From: Bacillota bacterium
GTDB taxonomy: Bacteria; Bacillota; Clostridia; Caldicoprobacterales; Xylanivirgaceae
Assembly: GCA_023621995.1 (NCBI GenBank)
Contig: JAMOAB010000005.1
Location: 62,001 to 126,000 of the forward strand
Length of the DNA stretch: 64,000 nucleotides
Direction of reading: 5' to 3'
Shown here: positions 18,536 to 29,545 of the stretch, piece after piece
Numbering within the stretch: position 1 is the stretch's first letter
How the letters are laid out: every line of letters begins with the position of its first letter
Translations under genes and position numbers: made by a program
The notes under the pieces: generated by a model
The model's input: only the letters and a program-made list of their open reading frames with translations
Databases searched by the model: none
What the model was told of the DNA's origin: nothing

Positions 18536-19174
18536 CTATTTTACTGGTTCTATTACGAGCATATCGTCTTTAATATAGGCAATTTCAGGATATACTGGAT
18601 TAATATCGTCCTCTTCTTCAGGAGGGCGACTTATAATCGTGCCTATTCTAATCTGGGTAGGACAAAACTTAAAACAGACAATTACAGAGTCACTATTGCC
18701 TGTAGCCCCAGCATGGGCTAATCCCCTAAGTGTGCCTAGTATTATAATATTTCCTCCAGCGATTATCTCTCCCCCAGGGTTTACATCCCCCATGACCACC
18801 ACATTGCCCTCATAGAATATTCGTTGGCCATTTCTCACAGGCCCCTTTACAAATCGAGTCATGCCTTCTTCTATACCAGTGAACATATGTGGCTTACCGG
18901 ATTTATGTATCTCTTGTCTCTTTGGTTCCCCTCCAAATTCAACATCGCCTATCTCTATTTCATCGGCAATGGCTTCAATTAGCTTAGCCCGATCTAATGG
19001 TGCTAAAGCCTGTCCAGTAAATACTAAGTTGACAGTAGTACCATCGAAGAAATGCCTTCCTTCCCTGAGCCTGTCTATTATCTCTTGCCTGACCCTATCC
19101 ATATCACTATTGTCTTCTATGTGTATCTTAAGTCCTCCACGCATTCCCTTAAATAGCACTGAAGCATCTTTCAT
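18536..19174 (-). CDS. minC: septum site-determining protein MinC
   Basis: Inhibitor of FtsZ assembly away from midcell. It is about 212 residues, with an N-terminal FtsZ-binding domain (to about 100) and a C-terminal beta-helix (GQRIFYEGNVVVMGDVNPGGEIIAGGNIIILGTLRGLAHAG) that binds MinD. The start is taken at ATG 19174 (MKDASVLFKGMRGG), with AGGTGGGGG upstream; a GTG six codons earlier overlaps that site. First gene of minCDE. Confidence 0.95.
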   Translation of the reverse strand: MKDASVLFKGMRGGLKIHIEDNSDMDRVRQEIIDRLREGRHFFDGTTVNLVFTGQALAPLDRAKLIEAIADEIEIGDVEFGGEPKRQEIHKSGKPHMFTGIEEGMTRFVKGPVRNGQRIFYEGNVVVMGDVNPGGEIIAGGNIIILGTLRGLAHAGATGNSDSVIVCFKFCPTQIRIGTIISRPPEEEDDINPVYPEIAYIKDDMLVIEPVK

Positions 19175-19281
19175 GTTAACACAATCCCCCACCTACAAAA
19201 ACTAATCTTTGTAAAAACTAATCTTTCTTTACAATATTCGTCATAAAACACATAAATCCTCTAAAATCTAACATTCTTTAT

Positions 19282-21744
19282 CTATTTTTGAAGTTCATAT
19301 ATTTTTTCTATAGAATCTACATGGGTTTCATCCTTAAGCCTATAATACTCCTCTATTATCTTTCGTGCAGCAGGTACTGCATTCCCCGCTGTACGACCAT
19401 TGGGAATTGCCACTACCACTGCTATTTCTGGCTCATCATAGGGGGTGAACGCCACAAACCACGCATTGTTTTTTTCTTCCTTACCGGCAACAGTCTGTGC
19501 AGTACCTGTCTTGCCTGCAAGAGTAATATCTGGATCAAGGTCAACAAAATAACTCGCAGCCGTTCCTCCACCTCCCCTGCCGTTTGCCTCATATACTACC
19601 TTATGCATGCCAGCACGTACAGCCTCCATGTATTCAGATCTTATATTTATCTGGTTCATAATATTAGGCCTTGTCTCCTTTACCACTTCTCCATCGTCAG
19701 ATATAATTGACTTTACTACATGGGTCTCCAACACTTTTCCATCATTTGCTATAGCAGCTACATACCTTGCCATGGCCAGAGGGCTTATCTGGGTATAACT
19801 CTGTCCGATTCCTGTTATGACAGTATCAGCATTTTTCCACCTCTTATATTGTATAAGTACCCTCCTCACTTCATAGCTGGCATTTATCTTGTCATACAAT
19901 CGCTTTTGCTTTGTCTTGCCCGAGAGATCGTCTAATCCATCGTTATCTTCATCTTTAAATACAAAATATCCCATATCATCAAACAACTTTTGTATCCCTT
20001 TTGTATCTACCTTATGGTCGTCGGTCAATTCAAATTTGATAAGTGTGTCTATACAATCATCGCACTCTTTTTTTTCCTCATCTGTGGCCACATCATTAAA
20101 ATAGCCATACCTATTCATAATCATTGTAAGTTCTCTTCGCATATTGTACTTTTCTTTATCTAGCTTTACTTTCTGGTTAGCAACTAAGTTATAGTCATTC
20201 TCTGGTGACAATATCTCAAGTCCAGTACGACCAGTTAGCCCAAATTCTTCTGCCCACCTATTTATTCGATCAATTCCCAGTCTGTCCGCCGTCTCATAAA
20301 AAAAGTAGTTACATGAATGCTTTATGGCATCTACTACATTCTCGTGCCCATGTCCCCTCTTACTAGAGCAGGCAGGTGGGTTCTTCTTATCGTATTTAGT
20401 ATAGTATACCTTGTCGTATATAGTCTCATTTAATGATATAACCCCTTCCTCTAGACCAGCTATGGCAACCACCATTTTAAATACCGAACCTGGCGTCATT
20501 CCACCTTGAAATGCCAATGGATATAAGGGATTGGCTGGATCTTCACTCAGTTCCTTATAAGCTTTGCTGCTAATCCCTTTAGAGAATAGATTGAGATCAA
20601 AAGATGGATAACTGGCCATTGCCAGTATTTCCCCAGTATTGACATCAAAGACAACAGCCGCTCCATTCTTTGCAAGGGGAGCAATGTTCTTGTCACCGTC
20701 ATATGGAGGAAGGCCTTGTCTCATCTTTTCAATCTCTGTCTTTAATATATTCTCAGCAGATTTTTGCAACCGGCTATCTAATGAGAGAATGACATCATCT
20801 CCATTTTGAGGCAGATCCTCATCTAATACCTTTACTACTCTACCTGAGGCGTTTACTTCTGCCCACAGCTTTCCTTGTTTTGCCTTTGTATTGCCTGTAA
20901 GCCAATCCTCAAATGCAGCCTCAATTCCTGTAATGCCTATCTTGTCTTTGGATATATCATATCCCTTTTCTTTATATTCATCAGCTCTGTCCTGAGAAAT
21001 CCTACCCACATAGCCTAGTATATGGGAGGCAGTTTCACCCATGGGATAATAGCGACTAGTCTCTACAGTTGTACGCACTCCAGGCAGCTCAGGAGCAAGA
21101 GTTTCAACTAAGGCAACTGTGTTTTTGTTTACATCCTCTGCTACTCTTATTGGAGCATATTCCTTATATCTATTCAAGAATATATCTATACGAAGACTAA
21201 TTATCTTCCTCGCCAGATCAGGGGATAGATTGGAATCTAGTTCATATCTATTCCTAAGATATTCAAACATCTCCTCTGCATCCATCTCCCTGTCTTTCTT
21301 TATGTCCAATTCTTTTATCCACCTCTTATATCGGCTAGCCTGTACCTCTGGATCAGCAGTCCCCCAGTCATAGTAGAAGCCCTGACCCGTATCGTATTTT
21401 ATAGGTATATTATCGATCAATTTATCATCATTTTTTTCAATCAGCTCTACCAGATTGGCTAACATCCCATTTAATTTTTCACCATCCTTAGGAAGATGCT
21501 GATTGTCTAGATATACCACATATATTTGCTTATTTACCGCCATAGGTATCCCATTCCTGTCTAGTATATTTCCTCTCATACCCCTTAGAGTGAGCTCTAC
21601 AGTCTTACGTTCTTGCGATATGGCATAATATGCTTCACCTTTATCTATTGTAAGGTCAGCAAGCCTTATGAAAAGCACACCAAATAGTATCATACATATA
21701 ATCTCAAATACGAAGAATCTATTTTTGAATTTCTTTTTTGCCAT
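19282..21744 (-). CDS. mrdA: penicillin-binding protein 2 (class B transpeptidase), copy 1
   Basis: Elongation-specific transpeptidase, membrane-anchored by a segment at about 10-30, with the catalytic domain outside the cell. Catalytic motifs are SVFK at 420-423, SCN from 477 and KTG from 745. The 268 residues between SxN and KTG are about 100 more than in typical PBP2. In this extra part residues 598-606 read DEDNDGLDD, a DxDxDGxxD calcium-loop-like sequence. It lies downstream of a second PBP2 gene (21803-24163) of similar layout, so the pair looks like a tandem duplication that has since diverged. It is co-directional with mreBCD. Confidence 0.94.
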   Translation of the reverse strand: MAKKKFKNRFFVFEIICMILFGVLFIRLADLTIDKGEAYYAISQERKTVELTLRGMRGNILDRNGIPMAVNKQIYVVYLDNQHLPKDGEKLNGMLANLVELIEKNDDKLIDNIPIKYDTGQGFYYDWGTADPEVQASRYKRWIKELDIKKDREMDAEEMFEYLRNRYELDSNLSPDLARKIISLRIDIFLNRYKEYAPIRVAEDVNKNTVALVETLAPELPGVRTTVETSRYYPMGETASHILGYVGRISQDRADEYKEKGYDISKDKIGITGIEAAFEDWLTGNTKAKQGKLWAEVNASGRVVKVLDEDLPQNGDDVILSLDSRLQKSAENILKTEIEKMRQGLPPYDGDKNIAPLAKNGAAVVFDVNTGEILAMASYPSFDLNLFSKGISSKAYKELSEDPANPLYPLAFQGGMTPGSVFKMVVAIAGLEEGVISLNETIYDKVYYTKYDKKNPPACSSKRGHGHENVVDAIKHSCNYFFYETADRLGIDRINRWAEEFGLTGRTGLEILSPENDYNLVANQKVKLDKEKYNMRRELTMIMNRYGYFNDVATDEEKKECDDCIDTLIKFELTDDHKVDTKGIQKLFDDMGYFVFKDEDNDGLDDLSGKTKQKRLYDKINASYEVRRVLIQYKRWKNADTVITGIGQSYTQISPLAMARYVAAIANDGKVLETHVVKSIISDDGEVVKETRPNIMNQINIRSEYMEAVRAGMHKVVYEANGRGGGGTAASYFVDLDPDITLAGKTGTAQTVAGKEEKNNAWFVAFTPYDEPEIAVVVAIPNGRTAGNAVPAARKIIEEYYRLKDETHVDSIEKIYELQK

Positions 21745-21802
21745 AGTTCCACACCTCGTCCGTCTAAAATACGGAGTATATTCTCATTATACCAATTTGA
21801 AT

Positions 21803-24163
21803 CTATTGTACCACATTTTTACTAAGTCCAAAATACTCTTCGTAAATAGATTTACATACTAAAGAGGCGTATGAACCATGTCCGCCCTGCCCTATTACTA
21901 CAGCAACCGCAATTTCAGGATCATCAAATGGCGCAAATGATACAAACCATGCATATGCATCATGGCCTTTAAACTGGGCTGTACCTGTCTTTCCTCCGAT
22001 AGCAACGGGAAAATCTCTAAAATATCTAGAACCTGTACCGTAGATCCCTTCATAACTATCAGATACTACAGCCCTCATACCTTCCATAATCGCCCTGTGA
22101 TTGTCAGGATCTATGGAAATCTTCCCCAGCACCTCTGGCTCATTTTTTAATATAATTTTTCCATCCACATCTTCCACTCTATCGACTAAATGTGCCCTAT
22201 ATCGAGTACCACCATTTGCCAGTGTTGCCATATAGCTTGCCATCTGTAGAGGAGTCATAGTATTCTCCGCTTGCCCTATTGCAGCACTCAATGTCTTACC
22301 GTCTGTCCAACGATTGTCACTTATATATCGATAAAATTTATTATATACCGTATCCCTATCCACTTCTATACCTAACTTTTCAAGTTCTCCTTGTATATAT
22401 TTTAAATTAGTATTGTCTATAAAGGATTGGGCCATATCCCTATATTGGGATCTATGTGCCTTGTTCACATCTTTCCAGCTTTGACCTGTAAGATTTGCAA
22501 TACGCATGGCCACAATTTCCTTTAGATATTGTTCTGTATGATTTCGGCCAGCTATGCTGCCAACTGCCTCATTAGGCAGTTCAATTCCTGTCTTGTCTCC
22601 AAATCCAAATAGCTTTGCATATTTCTCCAGTACATCTATTCCTACTCTATTACCTACCTCATAGAAATAATAGTTACATGAATCTCTAAGAGCAGATATT
22701 ATATTCTCTGGTCCGTGGGTTCCCCGGCTTGTATTCCATATCCAGCAAGCCGGACCATCTTTAGATATCTTGGTATATCGACCCTGATCTACTATCGTAG
22801 TAGATGGTGCTACAGCTCCTTCCTGTAGGGCTGCAACTCCAGTCAGCATCTTGTACGTAGAACCAGGTGGATAAGCACCCCTCACTGCTCCATTGAACAT
22901 GGGACGTGGCAATGTGGGATCTAGATCTATCTCATCTGGATTATTGGCTTTTTTATACACAGGATTGTACTCCTGCCAGATTTCACTACTTATTTTGCCT
23001 GTAACAGAAAAATTCGGATCAAAAGTTGGCTCATTTGCCAAGGCAAGTATGGCTCCAGATTTCACATCCATTACCACTACACTGCCTACCTTCGCATTGG
23101 GGAACGCCTCACCCAATTCACCTGATCTTATCTTCTGCATTGTATCTTTTAGAGCAGCTTCAGCTACCCTTTGTAATTCGAAATCTATGGTAAGATATAC
23201 ATTATTACCAGGCAATGCTTTTTTCTCTTCTATAACCCTTATAGTTCGGCCCAGAGCATCTACTTCTATACGTTTCCCTCCATCTACTCCTCTTAGATAT
23301 TCCTCCATAACCATCTCAAGCTCACTTCTGCCCACAAGATCTACAGCTGGATCATAGCCATTTCCCTTGTAATATTCTTTATTTTTCTCCCATTCTTCAC
23401 CTGTTATCTTCCCCATATAACCAAGTATGTGGGCAGCCATGTCGCCATTTGGATATTCCCGTATAGATGATGGAGTAACTACTACTCCAGGATGTTCGCT
23501 ACTAGTTTCCTCTATTGCAGCTGCTGTGTCTAAATCTATGTCTTTAGCTATGGTGACAGGCTGATAGGCTCTATACCCTACCAATTTTATCTCATTCCAA
23601 ATATTTAGTATCTTTAAGGCTTCCTCTACAGTGTATTCATCCCCTATATCATAGCGTTTCCTTAGTTTGTCAAATGCCTCCTTTGGCGTCAAATTGTCCT
23701 TTAAGTTGTGCATCTTCTTCCAATTAGATTCTCTGGCTTTTTTTTGCTTGTCATCTAAGTTATCCTCTCCCCTGCCATATGTCCAATCAAAACGAAATTC
23801 TCCGTTATCATCAATAAATATGGGAAATTGATGTACAACCTCACCACCACGCTTTTCTATAGTCTTTATCGTATTTAGTATAGACTTATTACCATCGCCT
23901 TCTATGAGTTCATAGTAATATAGATCTACATTGAAACTTGGCCTATTCCATGCAAGCTTTTCTCCCCCTTTGGCGTATATAGTACCCCTTACACCCTTTT
24001 GAGGAATCATTCGTGTAATTACCCTCTGGGAGGCTACTTCATACTCATTTCCCATAGTTAGTTGAAGATAGGCAAGACGACCAAAAAGTACCATAAACAA
24101 AAAAAAGAATAGTATACCAAGTTGGGTATATCTATTCTTTAAAAATTCAAATTTCGACTTCAT
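21803..24163 (-). CDS. mrdA: penicillin-binding protein 2 (class B transpeptidase), copy 2
   Basis: A second elongation transpeptidase of 786 residues with one N-terminal membrane segment (about 13-33). The catalytic motifs are STYK at 435-438, SCN from 495 and KTG from 725, so all active-site groups are intact. The SxN-KTG distance (230 residues) is also longer than usual, but without the calcium-like loop of its neighbour. It directly follows mreD, the classical place of the PBP2 gene, so this copy may be the ancestral partner of RodA (inference). Confidence 0.94.
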   Translation of the reverse strand: MKSKFEFLKNRYTQLGILFFFLFMVLFGRLAYLQLTMGNEYEVASQRVITRMIPQKGVRGTIYAKGGEKLAWNRPSFNVDLYYYELIEGDGNKSILNTIKTIEKRGGEVVHQFPIFIDDNGEFRFDWTYGRGEDNLDDKQKKARESNWKKMHNLKDNLTPKEAFDKLRKRYDIGDEYTVEEALKILNIWNEIKLVGYRAYQPVTIAKDIDLDTAAAIEETSSEHPGVVVTPSSIREYPNGDMAAHILGYMGKITGEEWEKNKEYYKGNGYDPAVDLVGRSELEMVMEEYLRGVDGGKRIEVDALGRTIRVIEEKKALPGNNVYLTIDFELQRVAEAALKDTMQKIRSGELGEAFPNAKVGSVVVMDVKSGAILALANEPTFDPNFSVTGKISSEIWQEYNPVYKKANNPDEIDLDPTLPRPMFNGAVRGAYPPGSTYKMLTGVAALQEGAVAPSTTIVDQGRYTKISKDGPACWIWNTSRGTHGPENIISALRDSCNYYFYEVGNRVGIDVLEKYAKLFGFGDKTGIELPNEAVGSIAGRNHTEQYLKEIVAMRIANLTGQSWKDVNKAHRSQYRDMAQSFIDNTNLKYIQGELEKLGIEVDRDTVYNKFYRYISDNRWTDGKTLSAAIGQAENTMTPLQMASYMATLANGGTRYRAHLVDRVEDVDGKIILKNEPEVLGKISIDPDNHRAIMEGMRAVVSDSYEGIYGTGSRYFRDFPVAIGGKTGTAQFKGHDAYAWFVSFAPFDDPEIAVAVVIGQGGHGSYASLVCKSIYEEYFGLSKNVVQ

Positions 24164-24188
24164 AGAATCATCCCTTCAATATTGGAGT

Positions 24189-24710
24189 TTAAGTATCTTT
24201 GAAATACCATTTTTTAGTCATAAATTTATATCTATATAGTCGTCTCATTAGATAGAATATAGGTGGCATTAAAATTGCCGTATATATCGCTTCTGGAATT
24301 ATAACTTTCACTAGTATGTTATATGCCGATACATCTAACCTCATGAAAAAAGTATATAGGAGCATCATGCCCTCCTTTAAGAATATGGAAAATATAGTGA
24401 ATATCATGGGTGTTATGAATGAGCCCACATAAAATTTATCGGCAATCGATCCTACAATAAACCCAATAAGCATATATTGTAATCCATAGACACCGAGCAC
24501 ACTTCCCATGACTATATCACACACAAGTCCACCTAAAAGACCTACTATGGGTGCAATTGGATTGCCCCCTAGTAGACCAAAGGCAACTATAAATGCTACC
24601 ATGGTATCTGGTACAGCACCATTTATCTTTAAAAACGGAAATATAGTAGTCTCTACTATCACGTTTAATAGAATTATTAAAGCAATTACCCCTGCTCTCA
24701 ACCATATCAA
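24189..24710 (-). CDS. mreD: rod shape-determining protein MreD
   Basis: A 173-residue polytopic membrane protein of the Mre elongation complex, with about five hydrophobic segments and the MreD-like stretch PFLKINGAVPDTMVAFIVAFGLLGG near the start. TTG at 24710 is listed as the start. A second TTG at 24701 is better spaced from an AAAGG and may be the real one. It lies between mreC and PBP2, four bases from mreC. Confidence 0.9.
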   Translation of the reverse strand: MIWLRAGVIALIILLNVIVETTIFPFLKINGAVPDTMVAFIVAFGLLGGNPIAPIVGLLGGLVCDIVMGSVLGVYGLQYMLIGFIVGSIADKFYVGSFITPMIFTIFSIFLKEGMMLLYTFFMRLDVSAYNILVKVIIPEAIYTAILMPPIFYLMRRLYRYKFMTKKWYFKDT

Positions 24711-24714
24711 CCTT

Positions 24715-25563
24715 TCACGGAGATATTTCCTCTATGCTTGACTTTATCACAAGGACTTCTTCTATCCTTTGGAAATCAACACCTGGCTCTATAATAGCCG
24801 TCTTAAAGAAATCCCGCTTCTCATCTATGACTTCTTTCACTTCACCTATATATATACCCTTGGGGAATATCTCACCTAATCCAGAGGTCAAAACTTTATC
24901 CCCCGGTTTTAAATCGGAATCCAAAGGAAGATATATCATTCTACACATACCTTCCTCAAGGCCCATATCATTATTCCCCTTAGCTAAACCATTGTCACGA
25001 GTCCGTTCGATTATTCCACTTACTGAGCTTTGGCCATCGACTATTGTCCTCACCTTTGCACAATTAGGTCCTACCTGAAATACTCTACCAACAAGCCCCT
25101 GTTCCGTCACTACAGCCATATTCACACCCACACCATGCTTCGTGCCCTTATCTATCAATATTATATTAAACCAGTTGCCGGGATTCTTACCTATTACCCT
25201 AGCTCCTGTCACCTTCAAGCTGTCATTCTCTACAGCGAAATCTAATAGTTTTCTGAGCCTATTATTTTCCTTTTCTAGTTCATTCTTCTCTATAAGCTCC
25301 TTCTCTAGCTCTTCAACACGATCACGAAGCTCTCTATTTTCAACTCTAAGATCGCTCTTATCAGAGATAGTATAAAAAAAATTATTGATTCCACTACTCA
25401 CTGTATAAAAAGCTTTTTGTATAGGGCTTATTATATAGACTAAAGGTCCTTCAATTTTTCCAATGGCCTGTTCATGTTTGGTTGTCACAACCATAAGGGC
25501 CACAAGCACTATGCTGACTAGTATAATGATAAAAAGGGGGCGATTCTTTATGAAACGGAGCAA
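24715..25563 (-). CDS. mreC: rod shape-determining protein MreC
   Basis: A 282-residue bitopic protein that links the cytoplasmic MreB filament to periplasm-side enzymes. One membrane segment (about 9-28) is followed by a coiled coil (about 65-110; ENRELRDRVEELEKE) and two beta-barrel domains (GARVIGKNPGNWFNIILIDKG and GLVGRVFQVG). The start is TTG 25563 behind a GGGGGG-type site. Part of mreBCD. Confidence 0.95.
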   Translation of the reverse strand: MLRFIKNRPLFIIILVSIVLVALMVVTTKHEQAIGKIEGPLVYIISPIQKAFYTVSSGINNFFYTISDKSDLRVENRELRDRVEELEKELIEKNELEKENNRLRKLLDFAVENDSLKVTGARVIGKNPGNWFNIILIDKGTKHGVGVNMAVVTEQGLVGRVFQVGPNCAKVRTIVDGQSSVSGIIERTRDNGLAKGNNDMGLEEGMCRMIYLPLDSDLKPGDKVLTSGLGEIFPKGIYIGEVKEVIDEKRDFFKTAIIEPGVDFQRIEEVLVIKSSIEEISP

Positions 25564-25580
25564 TTTGATGCCACCCCCCT

Positions 25581-26612
<1,032 letters not shown>

Positions 26613-26704
26613 TTATATAAAACTCCTTCCACTTTTATTCTATAAATCTATATAAGATTATTGCCAGTAAAACTTGAATTGATAACTAAATATATCCAAT
26701 ATAT

Positions 26705-27274
26705 TTATATCTCTATATTAAATTCCTTAAGTATATTCCATAATCTGTGTATAGGTAGGCCAACCACATTATAAAAACAACCCCTTATGCCTTTAATGTA
26801 TACAGATGCCCTGCCCTGTATACCATATGCTCCTGCCTTATCCATGGGTTCGCCTGTGGCTATATATTTTTTTATCTCATCATCTGACATTGGGGCCATG
26901 TCCACAGAGGTCTCCTCGTATACCACTCTTTTCTTCCAGTCAGTAGTCCTAATGACTGCAAGCCCAGTTATGACCTTGTGAGTGGTTCCCTGCAGTTCTT
27001 TTAATATATTAAAAGCATCTTTTCCATCTTGAGGCTTGCCAATCACCCTATCACTATATACAAGGGTGTCTGCACCAATTACAATTGTAGGATCTAAAAG
27101 ATTCCTGGCCACATCTTGCGCCTTAACCAGTGCACGATTCATTGCCTCATCGTAGGGTGTATCATATATATATTTACATTCATCTATATTGCTAGGTATA
27201 GATGTAAAATTTACCCCTAGATGTGTAAGTATCTCCTGCCTCCTAGGCGACATAGATGCAAGAACTATATTCAT
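26705..27274 (-). CDS. maf: Maf family nucleoside triphosphate pyrophosphatase
   Basis: House-cleaning pyrophosphatase acting on dTTP/UTP and modified nucleotides. Motifs include VLASMSPRRQEIL at the N-terminus, IVIGADTLVY and DKAGAYGIQGRA. The ATG at 27274 is preceded by AAAGGTGGTAAAA, which contains an in-frame GTG (27283) that is less likely to be the start. It follows the DUF4321 gene closely and precedes mreB, as in many clostridia. Confidence 0.95.
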   Translation of the reverse strand: MNIVLASMSPRRQEILTHLGVNFTSIPSNIDECKYIYDTPYDEAMNRALVKAQDVARNLLDPTIVIGADTLVYSDRVIGKPQDGKDAFNILKELQGTTHKVITGLAVIRTTDWKKRVVYEETSVDMAPMSDDEIKKYIATGEPMDKAGAYGIQGRASVYIKGIRGCFYNVVGLPIHRLWNILKEFNIEI

Positions 27275-27276
27275 TT

Positions 27277-27540
27277 TTACCACCTTTTGTAGAATAAAAT
27301 CCCAAGAAGAATGCCAAATACCGTCCCTAAATTAATTACAAATGTTAAACCAAATGTCAATCTCAATATACCAAGGTCTAGCGTTGCCGGCTCACCTATA
27401 GTACCTATTTCAATAGTTTTAGTAAAGATGTCGTAATCAAAACGAGATGCAAGCATATTGCCAAAAAGGCTACCTATCATTATACCTGCCAATAGGTAGA
27501 GAATAAGCACACCCGCCCCCCTTGAACTTCTTCTAGGCAT
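27277..27540 (-). CDS. DUF4321 small membrane protein
   Basis: An 87-residue protein with two hydrophobic segments (about 10-28 and 62-84) and a positively charged start MPRRSSRG. It matches the DUF4321 family found next to maf in Clostridia; no function is known. GGAGG lies a few bases before the start, and the stop sits two bases before the maf ATG, so the two are one transcript. Confidence 0.85.
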   Translation of the reverse strand: MPRRSSRGAGVLILYLLAGIMIGSLFGNMLASRFDYDIFTKTIEIGTIGEPATLDLGILRLTFGLTFVINLGTVFGILLGILFYKRW

Positions 27541-27663
27541 TTATAACCTCCTTACACATATTTGAATATCAAGTTTTGCCGATACTCACTATTTTAGTAT
27601 AACATTTTTATGATGGATTACAAGACCTTTAATTATTTTTTAAGAAATAATTAAAAAACTGTC

Positions 27664-27700
27664 GAAAAAAGAAAAACTATAGTTTTCTTAACTATAGTCT
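27664..27700 (-). terminator. Rho-independent terminator after the Na/Pi cotransporter gene
   Basis: Two copies of the self-complementary ACTATAGT flank an eight-base loop and can pair with each other. On the minus strand they are followed by TTTTTCTTTTTTC. The site lies just after the transporter stop codon. Confidence 0.75.
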
Positions 27701-27701
27701 T

Positions 27702-29312
27702 TCAACCTAGCACTGAATCGGCAAGGTTACAGGCATGGTCGCCTATTCTCTCTAGATTTGTCACAATATCTAAAAATATGACTCCTGAACTTACCGAACA
27801 TTGCTGGTTGTTCAGTCTCTCTATATGGCTGTTACGAAGTTTTATCTCCATATCGTCTATGGCCTGCTCCTGTGGTTCTACTCGTCTTGCTATGTCCCTA
27901 TCTCCTGTCTTTATTGCAGCCACTGCGTCTTCAAGTGCATTTATTACCATCGTGTTTATTTGTGTAAGTTCATTCTGAGCGATTTGTGAGAAAGCCACGT
28001 CATTATCCATCACATACTGGGTATATTCGGCCAAGTTCTGGGCATGATCGCCTATTCTCTCTAAATCATTTACTACATGAAATAAATTAGCTACAAGCTC
28101 TGAATCAGAATTCCCAAGGGGCAGATCATTTACCATTACAAGATAGTTAGTAATCTCTTCACTTAGAAAATCGATTAATTCTTCCCTCTTATGTACTTCT
28201 TCTACAAGCTGCTCATCCCTATCAAAGAACGCCTTCATAGCAATGGCCACATTCTGTTTAGCAAGATCAGCCATTCTATTTGTCTCCTTCACTATTTGGG
28301 CAACTGCAATAGCAGGTGTCTCCAATATACGCTTGTCCAAATACATAAGATGCATTGCATCAATATCTTTTTCTTTTCCCGGTACCAATTTTTTAGACAT
28401 ATCCACTAGTTTGTCGGCCAGCGGAAACATCCAAATTGTATTGATTACATTGAAAAGTGTGTGGGCATTTGCGATTTGTCGAACATTATTACCTGGGGTA
28501 AGTGATTGTATAAAAGGTATATACGGCACACCTAATAAGATCAGTATTGTAAATAATAGCGTACCTAATATATTAAAAAGCAAATGTATGGTAGCTGCTC
28601 TTCTAGCTGTGACAGTAGTCCCAATACTTGCCATCATAGCTGTTATACATGTCCCTATGTTCTGACCAAATAATACGAATATTGCACCGTCTAATCCTAT
28701 AGCCCCTTGCATAGCTAAGGCTTGCAATATACCTAGGGACGCACTGGAGCTTTGCAATATAGCAGTCATTAGCATGCCTGTCAAGAGTCCCCATATGGGG
28801 TTTTTGAATTTTACTATGGCCGTTTGAAAATCAGGGTTATTTCCAAGAGGCTTCATGGCTCCAGACATCATATCAAGCCCTAGAAATAAAATACCAAACC
28901 CTGTTAGTATTTCGCCTACTCTTCTCATTTTTTTCTTCTTAGAAAAAAATATCAGCCCTACACCTATAAATATGGCAATGGGTGCCACATCAGAAAGCTT
29001 AAAAGCTATAAGTTGGCCTGTTATAGTAGTACCTATATTTGCTCCCATTATAACCCCAGTTGCTTGGGCTAATGTCATTATACCGGCATTGACAAAACCT
29101 ACTACCATTACGGTAGCAGCACTAGAACTCTGTATTATTGCAGTTACAGTAGCACCTACTAATACACCCATAAACCGATTGGTGGTTAGTACCTCCAGAA
29201 GACTCTTAAGTCTAGCTCCAGCGGCTTTTTCAAGGCCATCGCCCATCATCTTCATTCCATATAGAAAAAGTCCTAAGCCACCGGCCAGGGTAAATATCAT
29301 CTTGTAGTCCAT
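27702..29312 (-). CDS. Na/Pi cotransporter family protein with C-terminal PhoU domain
   Basis: Membrane carrier of the NptA / type II Na-phosphate cotransporter family. The inner repeat is visible as two QSSSA motifs (TAIIQSSSAATVM and TAILQSSSASLGI), each in a half of the membrane domain (residues about 1-310, eight or more segments). The cytoplasmic end (about 330-536) consists of PhoU-like helices (NDLERIGDHAQNLAEY, NLERIGDHACNLAD). The start ATG 29312 has GGAGGAAAAC upstream; an in-frame Met at 29345 lacks one. Single-gene unit with its own terminator. Confidence 0.92.
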   Translation of the reverse strand: MDYKMIFTLAGGLGLFLYGMKMMGDGLEKAAGARLKSLLEVLTTNRFMGVLVGATVTAIIQSSSAATVMVVGFVNAGIMTLAQATGVIMGANIGTTITGQLIAFKLSDVAPIAIFIGVGLIFFSKKKKMRRVGEILTGFGILFLGLDMMSGAMKPLGNNPDFQTAIVKFKNPIWGLLTGMLMTAILQSSSASLGILQALAMQGAIGLDGAIFVLFGQNIGTCITAMMASIGTTVTARRAATIHLLFNILGTLLFTILILLGVPYIPFIQSLTPGNNVRQIANAHTLFNVINTIWMFPLADKLVDMSKKLVPGKEKDIDAMHLMYLDKRILETPAIAVAQIVKETNRMADLAKQNVAIAMKAFFDRDEQLVEEVHKREELIDFLSEEITNYLVMVNDLPLGNSDSELVANLFHVVNDLERIGDHAQNLAEYTQYVMDNDVAFSQIAQNELTQINTMVINALEDAVAAIKTGDRDIARRVEPQEQAIDDMEIKLRNSHIERLNNQQCSVSSGVIFLDIVTNLERIGDHACNLADSVLG

Positions 29313-29489
29313 GTTTTCCTCCTTTTTTAATTTATATTTGTGCACCTATGGTATTATACATAAATTTTCGTATAAAGTAAAACTTTAATTCATATCAACG
29401 ATTTATAATTGCGTCACTATAAATATATAACTAAAAAGAAAGTCTTACTATTGGGTAGATCACATTAAAAATTGCCTGGGAATGAGAAT

Positions 29490-29535
29490 ATAAAAAGACA
29501 CTGGAGGCCTTTTTAAAAAGATCTCCAATGTCTTC
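29490..29535 (-). terminator. Rho-independent terminator of the gcv-sda operon
   Basis: AGACATTGGAG and CTCCAGTGTCT pair with one mismatch-like position and are followed by TTTTTAT on the minus strand, just after the sdaAA stop. Confidence 0.8.
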
Positions 29536-29545
29536 TGAAAATATA

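Noticed and set aside
19282..24163. One PBP2 gene broken by a frameshift
   Set aside because: Each copy has its own start, membrane segment and complete SxxK, SxN and KTG motifs, so they are two full genes.
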